A stretch of 64,000 nucleotides of DNA from contig JACRPA010000002.1 of assembly GCA_016214145.1 (NCBI GenBank), positions 682,001 to 746,000 on the forward strand, written 5' to 3'. Shown here in pieces: positions 8,805-17,441 of the stretch. A model generated the notes under the pieces. That model made no database searches. It saw only the letters and a program-made list of their open reading frames with translations, and was not told the origin of the DNA. How positions within the stretch are numbered: the first letter of the stretch is position 1; the number at the start of each line of letters is the position of its first letter. The position numbers and the translations under genes are program-made. Source of the DNA: Rhodocyclales bacterium (GTDB taxonomy: Bacteria; Pseudomonadota; Gammaproteobacteria; Burkholderiales; Rhodocyclaceae).

Positions 8805-9556
8805 CAGTGTGCCGTACCCATGTACGCTTCGATCACCGCCGGGTTCTTCGACACCTCGGCATAGGGGCCTTCCGCCAGCACGGCGCCGCGCGCCAGGACG
8901 GTGATCGTGTCGGAGATGCCCGCCACGACGCCCATGTTGTGCTCGACCATCAGCACGGTGCGGTTGGCCGAGACTTTCTTGATGAGATCCCGCACCAGGT
9001 CGACGTCCTCGTGGCCCATGCCCTGGGTCGGTTCGTCGAGCAGCATCAGTTCGGGTTCGAGCGCCAGCGTAGTGGCGATCTCCAGCGCGCGCTTGCGGCC
9101 GTAGGGCAGTTCCACGGCCACCATGCCGGCGAAGGATTCCAGCCCCACCTGGGCGAGCAGTTCCATGGCGCGGCCGTTGAGGGCCTCCAGGCTCCGGTCG
9201 GAACGCCAGAAATGGAAGGAAATGCCGAGCTTGCGCTGCAGCGCGATGCGTACGTTCTCCAGCACGGTCAGGTGCGGGAAGACGGCGGAAATCTGGAAGG
9301 AGCGGACGATGCCGCGGCGGGCGATCTGCGCCGAATGTTCCGGCGTGATGTCCTCGCCGTTGTAGTGGATGCTGCCGCGCGTCGGACCGAGAAACTTGGT
9401 GAGCAGGTTGAAGACCGTGGTCTTGCCGGCCCCATTCGGGCCGATCAGCGCGTGGATGTGCCCGCGCCTGACCTTCAGGCTGACGTCGTTGACGGCGATG
9501 AAACCCTTGAATTCCTTGACGAGGTTTCTTGTCTCGAGAATGTAGTCCTCTGCCAC
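8804..9556 (-). CDS. livG: Liv-type ABC transporter ATPase (LivG)
   Basis: 250 residues. Canonical Walker A GPNGAGKTT near residue 38, Walker B LMLLDEPTQGMGHED, and VLMVEHNMGVVAGISDTITVL. The N-terminal ILETRNLVKEFKGFIAVNDVSL is typical of LivG. It is the first gene of the transporter operon on the minus strand. Because LivF has an arginine in Walker A, LivG may be the main ATP-hydrolysing subunit; this is inference. A perfect FNR-type palindrome lies about 35 nt upstream of the start codon. Confidence 0.95.
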   Translation of the reverse strand: MAEDYILETRNLVKEFKGFIAVNDVSLKVRRGHIHALIGPNGAGKTTVFNLLTKFLGPTRGSIHYNGEDITPEHSAQIARRGIVRSFQISAVFPHLTVLENVRIALQRKLGISFHFWRSDRSLEALNGRAMELLAQVGLESFAGMVAVELPYGRKRALEIATTLALEPELMLLDEPTQGMGHEDVDLVRDLIKKVSANRTVLMVEHNMGVVAGISDTITVLARGAVLAEGPYAEVSKNPAVIEAYMGTAH

Positions 9557-9583
9557 TCCACCCTCTGCCTCTTGGCAGTTATT

Positions 9584-9597
9584 TTGATTTACATCAA
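9584..9597. promoter_or_regulatory. FNR/ANR-type palindrome upstream of livG
   Basis: TTGATTTACATCAA is an exact match to the FNR consensus TTGAT-N4-ATCAA. It is centred about 35 nt upstream of the livG start, too close for a normal class II activator site unless transcription starts at the start codon. Repression by an FNR homologue, or a chance match, is possible. Confidence 0.5.
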
Positions 9598-9629
9598 GAA
9601 TTCATATTAACCGGAATTGCCGGCCTCTG

Positions 9630-10433
9630 CTACCGGCCTTTCCATTGCGGCATGGGCTGCTTGGCGACGAAGGCGTCGATGCCGCCCTGCGCATCCTCCG
9701 CCATCATGTTGCAGGCCATGGTCTCGGCCGCCAGCTGGTAGGCGGCATCCAGTCCCATCTCGCCCTGTTTGTAGAACGCCTGCTTGCCCATCGCCACCGC
9801 CAGCGGCGACTTGGCGCAGATCGAATCGGTCAGCTTCTTCACCTCGGCATCCAGCTCGCCGGCCGGCACGACGCGATTGACCAGTCCGCGCGCGCAGGCC
9901 GTGGCCGCGTCCATGAACTCCCCGGTCACCAGCATCTCGAAGGCCTGCTTGCGCGGCAGGTTGCGCGACAGCGGCACGGCAGGCGTGCTGCAGAACAGGC
10001 CGAGGTTGACGCCGGAGACGGCGAACTTCACCTCGCTGGCCGCGACCGCCAGGTCGCACATGGCGACCAGCTGGCAACCCGCCGCCACGGCCATACCGTG
10101 CACCCGCGCGACCACCGGCTGCGGCAACTCGACCAGCTTCATCATCATCCTGCCGCATTTTCTGAACAACGCCTGCTGGTAGGCCTTGTCCGGATGGGAA
10201 CGCATCTCCTTCAGGTCGTGGCCGGCGCAGAAGGCCTTGCCGGCGCCGGCCAGCACGACGACGCGCACGGACTTGTCCCGGGCGATGGCATCCAGCGCCG
10301 ACTGCAACTCGTCGATCAGCGCATCCGAGAGGGAATTGAACTGGCCCGGCCGGTTCAATGTGAGGGTCGCCACGCCGTTGTCGTCGCGGCGCAGCAGCAG
10401 CGGTTCGTTGGAGGATTGCATGACAGCGCTCAT
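9630..10433 (-). CDS. enoyl-CoA hydratase/isomerase-family protein
   Basis: 267 residues of the crotonase fold. The oxyanion-hole segments are visible: AGAGKAFCAGHDLKEM near residue 65 and VARVHGMAVAAGCQLVAMCDLAVAA near residue 110. In place of the usual catalytic glutamates the second active-site region reads FAVSGVNLGLFCSTPAVPL, as in the ECHDC3-like subfamily, so classical hydratase activity is not assured. The gene lies upstream of livG and downstream of the acyl-CoA synthetase gene on the same strand. A role in acyl-CoA breakdown with the adjacent synthetase is inferred. Confidence 0.88.
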   Translation of the reverse strand: MSAVMQSSNEPLLLRRDDNGVATLTLNRPGQFNSLSDALIDELQSALDAIARDKSVRVVVLAGAGKAFCAGHDLKEMRSHPDKAYQQALFRKCGRMMMKLVELPQPVVARVHGMAVAAGCQLVAMCDLAVAASEVKFAVSGVNLGLFCSTPAVPLSRNLPRKQAFEMLVTGEFMDAATACARGLVNRVVPAGELDAEVKKLTDSICAKSPLAVAMGKQAFYKQGEMGLDAAYQLAAETMACNMMAEDAQGGIDAFVAKQPMPQWKGR

Positions 10434-10457
10434 TAGTTCTCCTTGCGGCCTCGCCGC

Positions 10458-10521
10458 GTAGGTCGGCCTTCAGGCCGACAGGCCCAAGTCGGGCTGAAGC
10501 CCGACCTACAGCCCGACCTAC
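10458..10521. repeat. GTAG-type REP pair with extra partial unit
   Basis: A GTAG-headed GTCGGCCT/AGGCCGAC hairpin and an inverted GTCGGGCT/AGCCCGAC hairpin ending in CTAC, followed by a second GCCCGACCTAC that looks like a partial duplication of the right end. It lies between the acyl-CoA synthetase and the hydratase-like gene. Confidence 0.88.
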
Positions 10522-10527
10522 AGGTTG

Positions 10528-12168
10528 TCATTCGATGGCCTGCGTCGATTTCGCCTTCTCGCGCAGGACGAATTTCTGGATCTTGCCGGTGGACGTCTTC
10601 GGCAGGGGGCCGAACACCACCTTCTTGGGCACCTTGAAGCGCGCCATGCGCTCGCGGCAGAAAGCGATGAACTCCGCCTCCGTCGCCTGCGCGCCCTCCT
10701 TCAGCTCGATGAAGGCGCAGGGCACCTCGCCCCATTTCGGGTCGGGCGCGGCGACCACCGCCGCCGCCAGCACCGCGGCGTGGCGATAGAGCACGTCCTC
10801 CACCTCGACCGAGGAGATGTTCTCGCCGCCGGAGATGATGACATCCTTGGAGCGGTCCTTGATCTTGACGTAGCCGTCCGGCTGCATCACCGCCAGGTCG
10901 CCGGAGTGGTACCAGCCGCCGCGAAAAGCCTCCTCGGTGGCCTGCGGATTCTTCAGGTAGCCCTTCATGGTGATGTTGCCGCGGAACATGATCTCGCCCA
11001 TGGTTTCGCCGTCCCGCGGCACGAGCTGCATCGTCTCCGGATCCATCACCGTGACGCCTTCCTGCATGTGGTAGCGCACGCCCTGGCGGCCGTTCAGGCG
11101 CACCTGCTCCTCCAGCGGCAGATCGCTCCACTCGGGGTGCTTGGCGCACACCGCGGCCGGGCCGTAGGTCTCGGTCAGGCCATACACGTGCGTGATGTCG
11201 AAGCCGATCGTGTTCATGCCCTCGATCATCGAGGCCGGCGGCGGCGCCGCCGCCACCAGGGCGCTGACTTTGTGCCCGATGCCGGCGCGCCACTCCGCCG
11301 GCGCGTTGATCAGCATGGAATGCACGATCGGCGCGCCGCAGTAGTGCGTCACCTTGTGTTCCCGGATGGCGTCGAGGATCGGTTTCGCCTCGACGCGGCG
11401 CAGGCAGACGTTGGTGCCGGCATTGGCCGCCATGGTCCACGGGAAGCACCAGCCGTTGCAGTGGAACATCGGCAGCGTCCACAGGTACACCGCGTGCGGC
11501 GGCATGCCCCAGGAAACGATGTTCGAGGTGGCGTTGAGATAGGCGCCGCGATGGTGGTAGACCACGCCCTTCGGGTTGCCGGTGGTGCCCGAGGTGTAGT
11601 TGAGCGAGATGGCATCCCATTCGTCGGCCGGCCCCTGCCAGGCGAACTGCGGGTCGCCCGAAGCCAGGAAAGCTTCGTATTCGACGCTGCCCAGCCGTGC
11701 GCCCGGCCCAACGTACTCGGGATCGTCCACGTCGATCACCAGCAAGTCGCGCCCGGCCTGCGCCAGCGCCCTGGAGACAGTCGGCGAGAACTCGCGGTCG
11801 GCGATGAGGACCTTCGCCTCGCCGTGATTGAGCATGAAGGCGATGGCCTCGGCATCCAGGCGGGTATTCAGCGTATTGAGCACGGCGCCGCTCATCGGCA
11901 CGCCGAAATGGCATTCCACCATTTCCGGCGTATTGGACAGCATCGCCGCGACGGTGTCGCCCTTGCCGATGCCGCGCGCCTGCAGGGCGGAAGCCAGCCG
12001 GCGGCAGCGGGCATAGGTCTCGCCCCAGGTGAAACGGCGCGCGCCATGGATGACGGAAGTCCGCTGCGGGTAGACGGTCGCCGTCCGTTCGATGAACGAC
12101 AGCGGGGACAGGGGCGTGTAGTTGGCGGCGTTCTTGTCGAGGCCGTCCTGGTAGGGATGTTCCGGCAT
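10528..12168 (-). CDS. AMP-dependent acyl-CoA synthetase
   Basis: 546 residues. ANL-superfamily ligase that activates a carboxylic acid with ATP and CoA. Motifs: P-loop YTSGTTGNPKGV near residue 180, THVYGLTETYGP near 310, the adenylate-binding YHSGDLAVMQPDGYVKIKDRSKD near 410, and the catalytic lysine region PKTSTGKIQKFVLRE near the C-terminus. The family includes medium-chain acyl-CoA synthetases and DmdB-like enzymes; the exact acid is unknown. I prefer the ATG at 12168 over a GTG 30 nt upstream because the protein then begins MPEHPYQDGLDKN. Together with the hydratase, ETF and dehydrogenase it would form a beta-oxidation-like set. Confidence 0.92.
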   Translation of the reverse strand: MPEHPYQDGLDKNAANYTPLSPLSFIERTATVYPQRTSVIHGARRFTWGETYARCRRLASALQARGIGKGDTVAAMLSNTPEMVECHFGVPMSGAVLNTLNTRLDAEAIAFMLNHGEAKVLIADREFSPTVSRALAQAGRDLLVIDVDDPEYVGPGARLGSVEYEAFLASGDPQFAWQGPADEWDAISLNYTSGTTGNPKGVVYHHRGAYLNATSNIVSWGMPPHAVYLWTLPMFHCNGWCFPWTMAANAGTNVCLRRVEAKPILDAIREHKVTHYCGAPIVHSMLINAPAEWRAGIGHKVSALVAAAPPPASMIEGMNTIGFDITHVYGLTETYGPAAVCAKHPEWSDLPLEEQVRLNGRQGVRYHMQEGVTVMDPETMQLVPRDGETMGEIMFRGNITMKGYLKNPQATEEAFRGGWYHSGDLAVMQPDGYVKIKDRSKDVIISGGENISSVEVEDVLYRHAAVLAAAVVAAPDPKWGEVPCAFIELKEGAQATEAEFIAFCRERMARFKVPKKVVFGPLPKTSTGKIQKFVLREKAKSTQAIE

Positions 12169-12212
12169 GGGTCTCTCGTCAGGTTGAGCGGCCGGCACGC
12201 CCGGAATCCGGA

Positions 12213-12815
12213 TCAGCGGCAGCGCTGAACGATATTCAATCCCGAGGCGGAAGTCCGGTCAAGCCCGCCCAGCCAGTCGTGCAATTCCGTGGAGAGCGCC
12301 TCGACCGCCCCGGCCAGGGCCGCCACCCCGCCGCCCGCATCGGCGCTGGCGGCCGGGCGCGACAGGTTGAAGCTGCGCCGCGCCAGGATGTCGCCGCCGG
12401 TCGGCGCAACGAGCTGCACCCGCGCCTCCAGCACGACCCGGCTGGCGCTGGCCGTGTCGAAGACCTGGGCGAACTCGTCCAGATCGACACGCAGTCGGCA
12501 GGCGCCGCCCGCCTCGCCGGACAGCATGCGCTTGCGCAAGGTCTGGCCGACCAGTTCCGCCGGCGGCGCCACCCAGCGGCTCTCGGCATAGTTCTGCCGC
12601 CGCTGGTTGGCCGCATAGAGCAGGCGGTACTGGATGGCCGAGGAGTCCAGCCAGGACACGGCGAACACGTCGATGCTGCGCAGGCTGGCGACGATGCGGT
12701 TGTTCGGCACCGGCTGCACCGCGCCCAGATCGAAATAGGCGACATTCGACGTCGATTTGGACCCGACCCCGCAGCCGGCGAGCAGCAGGGCGGCAAGCAG
12801 CATCGTCTTCTTCAT
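12213..12815 (-). CDS. ABC transport auxiliary lipoprotein (MlaD-associated, PqiC-like)
   Basis: 200 residues, with a lipoprotein signal peptide and lipobox LLLAGC (Cys at about residue 15). The body matches the auxiliary lipoprotein family found with MCE transporters: YFDLGAVQ, SWLDSSAIQYRLLYA, and SRWVAPPAELVGQTLRKR. It is the last gene of the operon permease-ATPase-MCE protein-lipoprotein, 7 nt after the MCE gene. The expected role is an outer-membrane or periplasmic partner in phospholipid or other lipid transport between membranes. Confidence 0.85.
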   Translation of the reverse strand: MKKTMLLAALLLAGCGVGSKSTSNVAYFDLGAVQPVPNNRIVASLRSIDVFAVSWLDSSAIQYRLLYAANQRRQNYAESRWVAPPAELVGQTLRKRMLSGEAGGACRLRVDLDEFAQVFDTASASRVVLEARVQLVAPTGGDILARRSFNLSRPAASADAGGGVAALAGAVEALSTELHDWLGGLDRTSASGLNIVQRCR

Positions 12816-12822
12816 GGCGTCC

Positions 12823-13740
12823 TCATTTTGCTGCGAATCCCGCTTCGCCCGGACCGGGGCGACGCGCTTCGCGGCCGAATATCAGCATGCTGGGAGACTC
12901 CTCGATCTGGTCGAGCAGGCGCGACATCTGGCGGGAATTGACGGACAGCTCCTGCAGCAGGACATTCAGCCGGGGCAACGTGGTCTGCGTAATTTCGCCG
13001 CCCGTCTCGCCCAGCAGCGCGTCGAGCTTTTTCGACACGCCCTGCAGGTTGGCGATCAGCGGCGCCGCCTCGCCGCTGGCCTTCTCCATGTTGGCCAGCG
13101 TCACGCTCAGGCGCTTCATGTTCTCCTCGTTGAGCGCCTGCTTGAGCGAAGCCATCACCTGCGGCAGGTCCTTCAAGCTGCCGGAAATTCCGGCCGTGGC
13201 CGTCTCGACATTGGCCAGCGTCTTGCCGATGTTCTTGACGTTCTGTTCCGAGAGAAGCGCGGTAGTGCGCTCGGCGACCTGGCGCATCCGGGTCATCAGC
13301 TCGGTGGCGTCATCCCCCAGGGTGTCCATGAAGTTCGGCTGCAGCGCGATGCGCGGCGGCTCGTCGTCGGTGCCCTTGAGCGGTTCGAGGTTTTCGCCCT
13401 TGTCCTCGAGGAGGACGGAGGCCAGCCCGGTGACGCCCTGGTAGTTGAGGCGCGCCGTGGTGCCCTTGGTCACCGGCATGTCGGCATCGATGCTGATGGC
13501 GATGAGGATGTTGCGCGGATCCTTCGGATCGAGCCCGATGTCGCGCACCTTGCCGGCGCGAAGGCCGCGGAAGCGCACCTGGGCCTGGGTGTTGAGTCCG
13601 CTGACGCTCTTCTGCGTCACCAGGACGTAATCGTTGGTGGCTTCCCGCTTGCCGGACAGCCAGAAGACGGCGAGGGCGCTGGCCAGCCCGAGGAGCAAGG
13701 TGAAGATCCCGGCGGCAAGCGCGTGAGCCCGGCTTTCCAT
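12823..13740 (-). CDS. MCE-domain lipid transport protein (MlaD family)
   Basis: 305 residues. One N-terminal transmembrane segment (about 8-29), then an MCE domain from about 40 to 120 (YVLVTQKSVSGLNTQAQVRFRGLRAGKVRDIGLDP, described in two parts) and a long helical, coiled-coil-prone C-terminal region. Larger than E. coli MlaD (about 183 residues) and closer to the MlaD-like proteins with extended helices that may span the periplasm. Its start codon lies 2 nt from the ATPase stop codon. Works with the adjacent MlaE/MlaF-type proteins as the substrate channel. Confidence 0.9.
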   Translation of the reverse strand: MESRAHALAAGIFTLLLGLASALAVFWLSGKREATNDYVLVTQKSVSGLNTQAQVRFRGLRAGKVRDIGLDPKDPRNILIAISIDADMPVTKGTTARLNYQGVTGLASVLLEDKGENLEPLKGTDDEPPRIALQPNFMDTLGDDATELMTRMRQVAERTTALLSEQNVKNIGKTLANVETATAGISGSLKDLPQVMASLKQALNEENMKRLSVTLANMEKASGEAAPLIANLQGVSKKLDALLGETGGEITQTTLPRLNVLLQELSVNSRQMSRLLDQIEESPSMLIFGREARRPGPGEAGFAAK

Positions 13741-13742
13741 AA

Positions 13743-14522
13743 TTAGACTTTTTCCTCGGACATGCGGCTCTGCAGCGCCCGCTGAGCCCGGTCGCAGCAG
13801 AAGAAGTTGCGGATGAAGGGATGGTCTACTTTCATTATTTCCTGAACCGATCCCAGCGCGAGTATACGCTGTTCGGCCAGCACCGCAACGCGCGCCGCCA
13901 GGCCGGCCAGCGTGTCGAGGTCGTGCGTCACCAGCACCACGGTCAGCCCGAGCTGCTCGTGCAGGCTGCGGATCAACCGCACGAAGGACTCGCTGCGGTC
14001 CGGGTCGAGGCCTGCCGTCGGCTCGTCGAGCAGCAGCAGTTCCGGCTCCATCGACAGGGCGCGCGCCAGGGCGACGCGCTTGATCATGCCGCCGGAGAGT
14101 TCGGACGGCATCAGCCAGGCATGGCGCGGCAGCAATTCCACCATCGAGAGCTTGAGCATGACCAGGTCGTGGATCAGTTTCTCGTCGACGACGCCCAGCT
14201 CGCGCAGCGGAAAGGCGATGTTCTGGAAGACGGTGAAGGAGGAATACAGCGCGCCGTACTGGAACAGCATGCCGAAACGGCGGCGCAGGTTGCGCTCCTG
14301 CTCCGCATTGCCCGTGAACAGCGGCTCGCCGAAGAGCCGGATCTGCCCCTTGGTCGGATGCAGCAGGCCGACCATCTGCCGCAGCAGCGTCGTCTTGCCG
14401 CTGCCCGAGCCGCCCACCAGCGCCATCACCTCGCCCTCCTCGATGACGAGGTTCAGATCGCGGTGCACCCAGTGCTCGTCGAAGCGCGTGGACAGGTGGT
14501 CGACTTCGATGACGGCGGTCAT
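13743..14522 (-). CDS. ABC transporter ATPase (MlaF family)
   Basis: 259 residues. Walker A GGSGSGKTT near residue 37, Q-loop FGMLFQYGALYSSFTVFQN (with the FQ..ALFDS-like segment typical of MlaF), signature LSGGMIKRVALARAL, and Walker B LLLLDEPTAGLDP. The start MTAVIEVDHLSTRF at 14522 was chosen because it begins just before the conserved first strand. It energises lipid transport with the MlaE-type permease. A 115-nt gap separates it from the permease gene, with a small GC hairpin. Confidence 0.92.
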   Translation of the reverse strand: MTAVIEVDHLSTRFDEHWVHRDLNLVIEEGEVMALVGGSGSGKTTLLRQMVGLLHPTKGQIRLFGEPLFTGNAEQERNLRRRFGMLFQYGALYSSFTVFQNIAFPLRELGVVDEKLIHDLVMLKLSMVELLPRHAWLMPSELSGGMIKRVALARALSMEPELLLLDEPTAGLDPDRSESFVRLIRSLHEQLGLTVVLVTHDLDTLAGLAARVAVLAEQRILALGSVQEIMKVDHPFIRNFFCCDRAQRALQSRMSEEKV

Positions 14523-14601
14523 GCCGCCTCCGCCGGGCCGTCCCAAGGAGGCGGCAAGTCAATGCGCGGAAGCTGCGCTGTGCGCAGCTGAACCTCTGTC
14601 A

Positions 14602-14622
14602 CCCCCTTCCTCGGGAAGGGGG
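14602..14622. repeat. GC-rich hairpin in the mlaE-mlaF gap
   Basis: CCCCCTTCC (14602-14610) and GGAAGGGGG (14614-14622) form a perfect 9-bp stem with a 3-nt loop, followed by a run of G. It lies in the 115-nt stretch between the permease and ATPase genes; nothing else is recognisable in that stretch. It could attenuate downstream expression. Confidence 0.7.
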
Positions 14623-14637
14623 AGGGGGGGATGGCGG

Positions 14638-15762
14638 TCATATGGGCAACCCGATGCTGCGCGTGGCGATGGCGAACACGGCATCGACCAGGATCACGAC
14701 GGTGATCGAACTCACCACCGAGGCGGTGGTGTTCGACGACAGGCTTTCCGTGTTCGGCCGCACGCGCAGGCCGAAGTGGCAGGCCACCAGCGCCACCAGG
14801 ATGCCGAAGGTGACGCCCTTGGCCAGCGCGATGTACAGGTTGGCCACCGGCACCACCTTGGGCAGGGTGTCGATGAAGAAGCCGTAGGAAATGTCGAGCT
14901 GGAACTGGGCGGAAACCGCGCCGCCCATGAGCGCAATCGAGCTGGTCCACAGCACCAGCAGCGGCATCGCCAGCGCCAGCGCGGCGACCTTCGGGAAGAC
15001 CAGCCGCAGGCTGCGCGAGACGCCCATCGTCGCCAGGGCGTCGATCTCCTCGGTGACGCGCATCACGCCGAGCTGGGCCGTCATGGCCGAACCGGAGCGC
15101 CCCGCCACCAGCACCGCCACCAGCACCGGCCCCAGCTCGCGGATGATGCCCATGCCGAGGATGTTCACGATGAAGATGTCGGCGCCGAAGTTCTTCAGCT
15201 GCAGCGCGGACAGGTAGGACAGCACGATGCCGATGAGGAAGCCGACCAGCGCCGTGACCGGCATGGCGCGCACGCCGCTCTTGTACAGGTTGGCCGAACT
15301 CTCGCGCCAGGGCCCCTCGCGGGGGTTGCGCACGACGTGGGCGACGTCGAGCATGAGCTGGCCGACCAGCGCGGTGAAATCCACCAGGTGCCGCCACAGG
15401 CGCAGGCTGAGGCCGCCGACGGTGACGACCCACTCGAACGGCAGCCTGGGCGCCGGCCCGGTTTCCTTCAGCTTGCCGGCGGCGTAGAGCCGCGCGAACA
15501 CCGGCTCCAGCTCGTCGCGCGTCGTCAGATTGTCCGGGAAGCGCTGTCCCCAGGCGCGCCACAGCATCATGGCGCCGACGGAATCCAGCGACTCGATGCC
15601 GCGGATGTCCCAGCCGAGATCGGCCTCCGCCGCACGCGTCGTCAGCTCGGCGATCAGGGCTGCGTAGCGTGGCGCCAGCGCCATCAGGCGCCACTCGCCC
15701 GCCAGGCGCAGCCAGCGCCGGCCTTCGGCATCCGTCTCAAGCGTCAAGCTTGCGCCGCTCAC
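14638..15762 (-). CDS. ABC transporter permease (MlaE family) with N-terminal STAS-like extension
   Basis: 374 residues. The C-terminal 250 residues are an MlaE permease: SGVRAMPVTALVGFLIGIVLSYLSA, LGMGIIRELGPVLVAVLVAGRSGSAMTAQLG and EEIDALATMGVS are conserved family segments. Residues 1-100 form a soluble domain resembling the STAS-like N-terminal part of two-domain MlaE proteins, which replaces the separate MlaB of E. coli. The GTG at 15762 was chosen for its GGGAGA ribosome site. First gene of the four-gene lipid transport operon. Confidence 0.9.
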   Translation of the reverse strand: MSGASLTLETDAEGRRWLRLAGEWRLMALAPRYAALIAELTTRAAEADLGWDIRGIESLDSVGAMMLWRAWGQRFPDNLTTRDELEPVFARLYAAGKLKETGPAPRLPFEWVVTVGGLSLRLWRHLVDFTALVGQLMLDVAHVVRNPREGPWRESSANLYKSGVRAMPVTALVGFLIGIVLSYLSALQLKNFGADIFIVNILGMGIIRELGPVLVAVLVAGRSGSAMTAQLGVMRVTEEIDALATMGVSRSLRLVFPKVAALALAMPLLVLWTSSIALMGGAVSAQFQLDISYGFFIDTLPKVVPVANLYIALAKGVTFGILVALVACHFGLRVRPNTESLSSNTTASVVSSITVVILVDAVFAIATRSIGLPI

Positions 15763-15817
15763 CCTGTCTCCCTCGATTGACCTTTCCCGCCGCCTGTTGA
15801 GGCGGGATGACGACGCA

Positions 15818-17332
15818 TTATGCCGCAGCCTGCGATTTGCCGCGCCCGGCCTTGATCCTGATGTCCATGCCCAGACCGGACCACTGCCGGCCCTCCTCCT
15901 CCAGCGCCGCCGCCGAAAGCGGCGAGGCGGCCAGCCAATGGGGATCGACGCCGACGCCGAACCCCCGCTCGTTGCGCCGCACCGTGATGGCCGGCAGGGG
16001 CGCATCGTCGCGCGAGCGATGCAGGATCACGGCCAGGCGCAGGCTGAAGATGAGCAGCCAGTCCAGGCTGTCCGGCATGATCTCCTGCACCCGCTCCAGC
16101 TTGCCGCGATGGGCCAGCACGATGCGCGACAGGCGCGCCTGGTCCATCTTCGAGAAACCCGGCATGTCGGCATTGGCGAGGATGTAGGCGCTGTGCTTGT
16201 GGTAGCTGGAATGCGCCACGGAGATGCCGATCTCGTGCATCAGCGCCGCCCAGTCGAGGACCTGCGCATCGGGATGCTCCCCGGCGGCCGCCCCGGGCAG
16301 CAGCTGCAGGAGGAAGCCGCGCGCCGTCGCCGCCACCCGCGCCGCCTGGCTGGCGTCCGCCTGGTAGCGGCGCATGAACTGCTGCACCGTGGCATTGCGC
16401 AGGTCCTGGTGGTGGTAGCGGCCGAGCAGGTCGTAGAGCACGCCGAGGCGCAGCGCTCCTTCCGAGAATGTCATGTGTTCGATGCCGAATTCCTTGAACA
16501 CCGCCAGCATGATGGCCAGCCCGCCCGGCAGCACCAGCAGGCGGTCGGGCCGCAGGCCCTGCAAAGTCAGTCTCCCCATATCGCCGGCATGCAGCAGAAT
16601 GCCGCGCAGGCGATCCAGTCCGTCGCGCGCGATGCCGGCCTCCCCCGCCTCGGACAAGCCGTTCATCTCGAGGATGTCGGCCAGCGCCTTGGCGGTGCCG
16701 CTGGAGCCGACCGCCTCCTCCCAGCCGGTCTTCTTGTACTGCCGCACGATGGCCTGCAGTTCCTTGCGCGCCGCCAGCTCGGCCTCCTTCATGCCGGATT
16801 TCTCGATGCGGCCGCGCGGGAAGTACTTCAGGCTGAAGCCGACGCAGCCCATGTAGAGCGACTCCAGCTCGATCGGCTCGATGTCGCGTCCGATGATGAA
16901 TTCCGTCGAGCCGCCGCCGATGTCGACCACCAGCTGCTGGGTGCGCGGGTTCGGCAGCGTGTGGGCGACGCCGAGGTAGATCAGGCGCGCCTCCTCGCGG
17001 CCGGCGATGATCTCGATGGGGAAGCCCAGCGCCGCCTCGGCCTGGGCGAGGAACTGCGGCGCGTTCTTCGCCACGCGCAGGGCGTTGGTCGCCACGGCAC
17101 GCACGGCGCCGGCATCGAAGCCGCGCAGCCGCTCGCCGAAGCGGGCGAGCGCCTCCAGCGCGCGCAGTTGCGACGGGCCGTCGAGGATTTTCTGCGCGGT
17201 GAGGCCGGCCGCCAGGCGCACCGGCTCCTTGAGGGAGTCGAGCGGATAGATCTGGTCGTCCACCACCCGGCCGACCTGCAGGCGGAAGCTGTTGGAGCCC
17301 AGATCGACTGCGGCGACGAGTTCGTAAGCCAT
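15818..17332 (-). CDS. ppx: exopolyphosphatase / pppGpp phosphohydrolase (Ppx/GppA)
   Basis: 504 residues. Removes terminal phosphate from polyphosphate, and possibly pppGpp. The ASKHA-fold phosphate loops are clear: AAVDLGSNSFRLQVG at the N-terminus and VVDIGGGSTEFIIG near residue 140; GSSGTAKAL lies near 215. The C-terminal part has the HD-like helical domain of long Ppx proteins (WAALMHEIGISVAHSSYHKHSAYIL near 375). The ATG at 17332 is preferred over a TTG two codons earlier. It is divergent from ppk, with a Pho box in the 109-nt gap. relA is close by, so polyphosphate and ppGpp metabolism are clustered. Confidence 0.95.
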   Translation of the reverse strand: MAYELVAAVDLGSNSFRLQVGRVVDDQIYPLDSLKEPVRLAAGLTAQKILDGPSQLRALEALARFGERLRGFDAGAVRAVATNALRVAKNAPQFLAQAEAALGFPIEIIAGREEARLIYLGVAHTLPNPRTQQLVVDIGGGSTEFIIGRDIEPIELESLYMGCVGFSLKYFPRGRIEKSGMKEAELAARKELQAIVRQYKKTGWEEAVGSSGTAKALADILEMNGLSEAGEAGIARDGLDRLRGILLHAGDMGRLTLQGLRPDRLLVLPGGLAIMLAVFKEFGIEHMTFSEGALRLGVLYDLLGRYHHQDLRNATVQQFMRRYQADASQAARVAATARGFLLQLLPGAAAGEHPDAQVLDWAALMHEIGISVAHSSYHKHSAYILANADMPGFSKMDQARLSRIVLAHRGKLERVQEIMPDSLDWLLIFSLRLAVILHRSRDDAPLPAITVRRNERGFGVGVDPHWLAASPLSAAALEEEGRQWSGLGMDIRIKAGRGKSQAAA

Positions 17333-17365
17333 GGCCAAATTTTAACAGGCCGCCGCGCCGTCTCA

Positions 17366-17394
17366 CGGTCATTTCCCCGTCATAGGCCTGTCAT
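17366..17394 (+). promoter_or_regulatory. three-repeat Pho box between ppx and ppk
   Basis: Three direct 7-mers CGGTCAT (17366-17372), CCGTCAT (17377-17383) and CTGTCAT (17388-17394) share GTCAT and are spaced exactly 11 nt apart, the geometry of PhoB binding (CTGTCAT with 11-nt period). They point toward ppk. A TATAAG at 17412-17417 is a possible -10, though its distance from the last repeat is longer than in E. coli phoA. Confidence 0.75.
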
Positions 17395-17441
17395 ACACTC
17401 CGGCTTGAACATATAAGGAATTCCTGATTCAATTGGACGCA

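Noticed and set aside
9558-9597. FNR-dependent class II promoter for livG
   Set aside because: No -10-like hexamer lies 30 nt from the palindrome centre on either strand.
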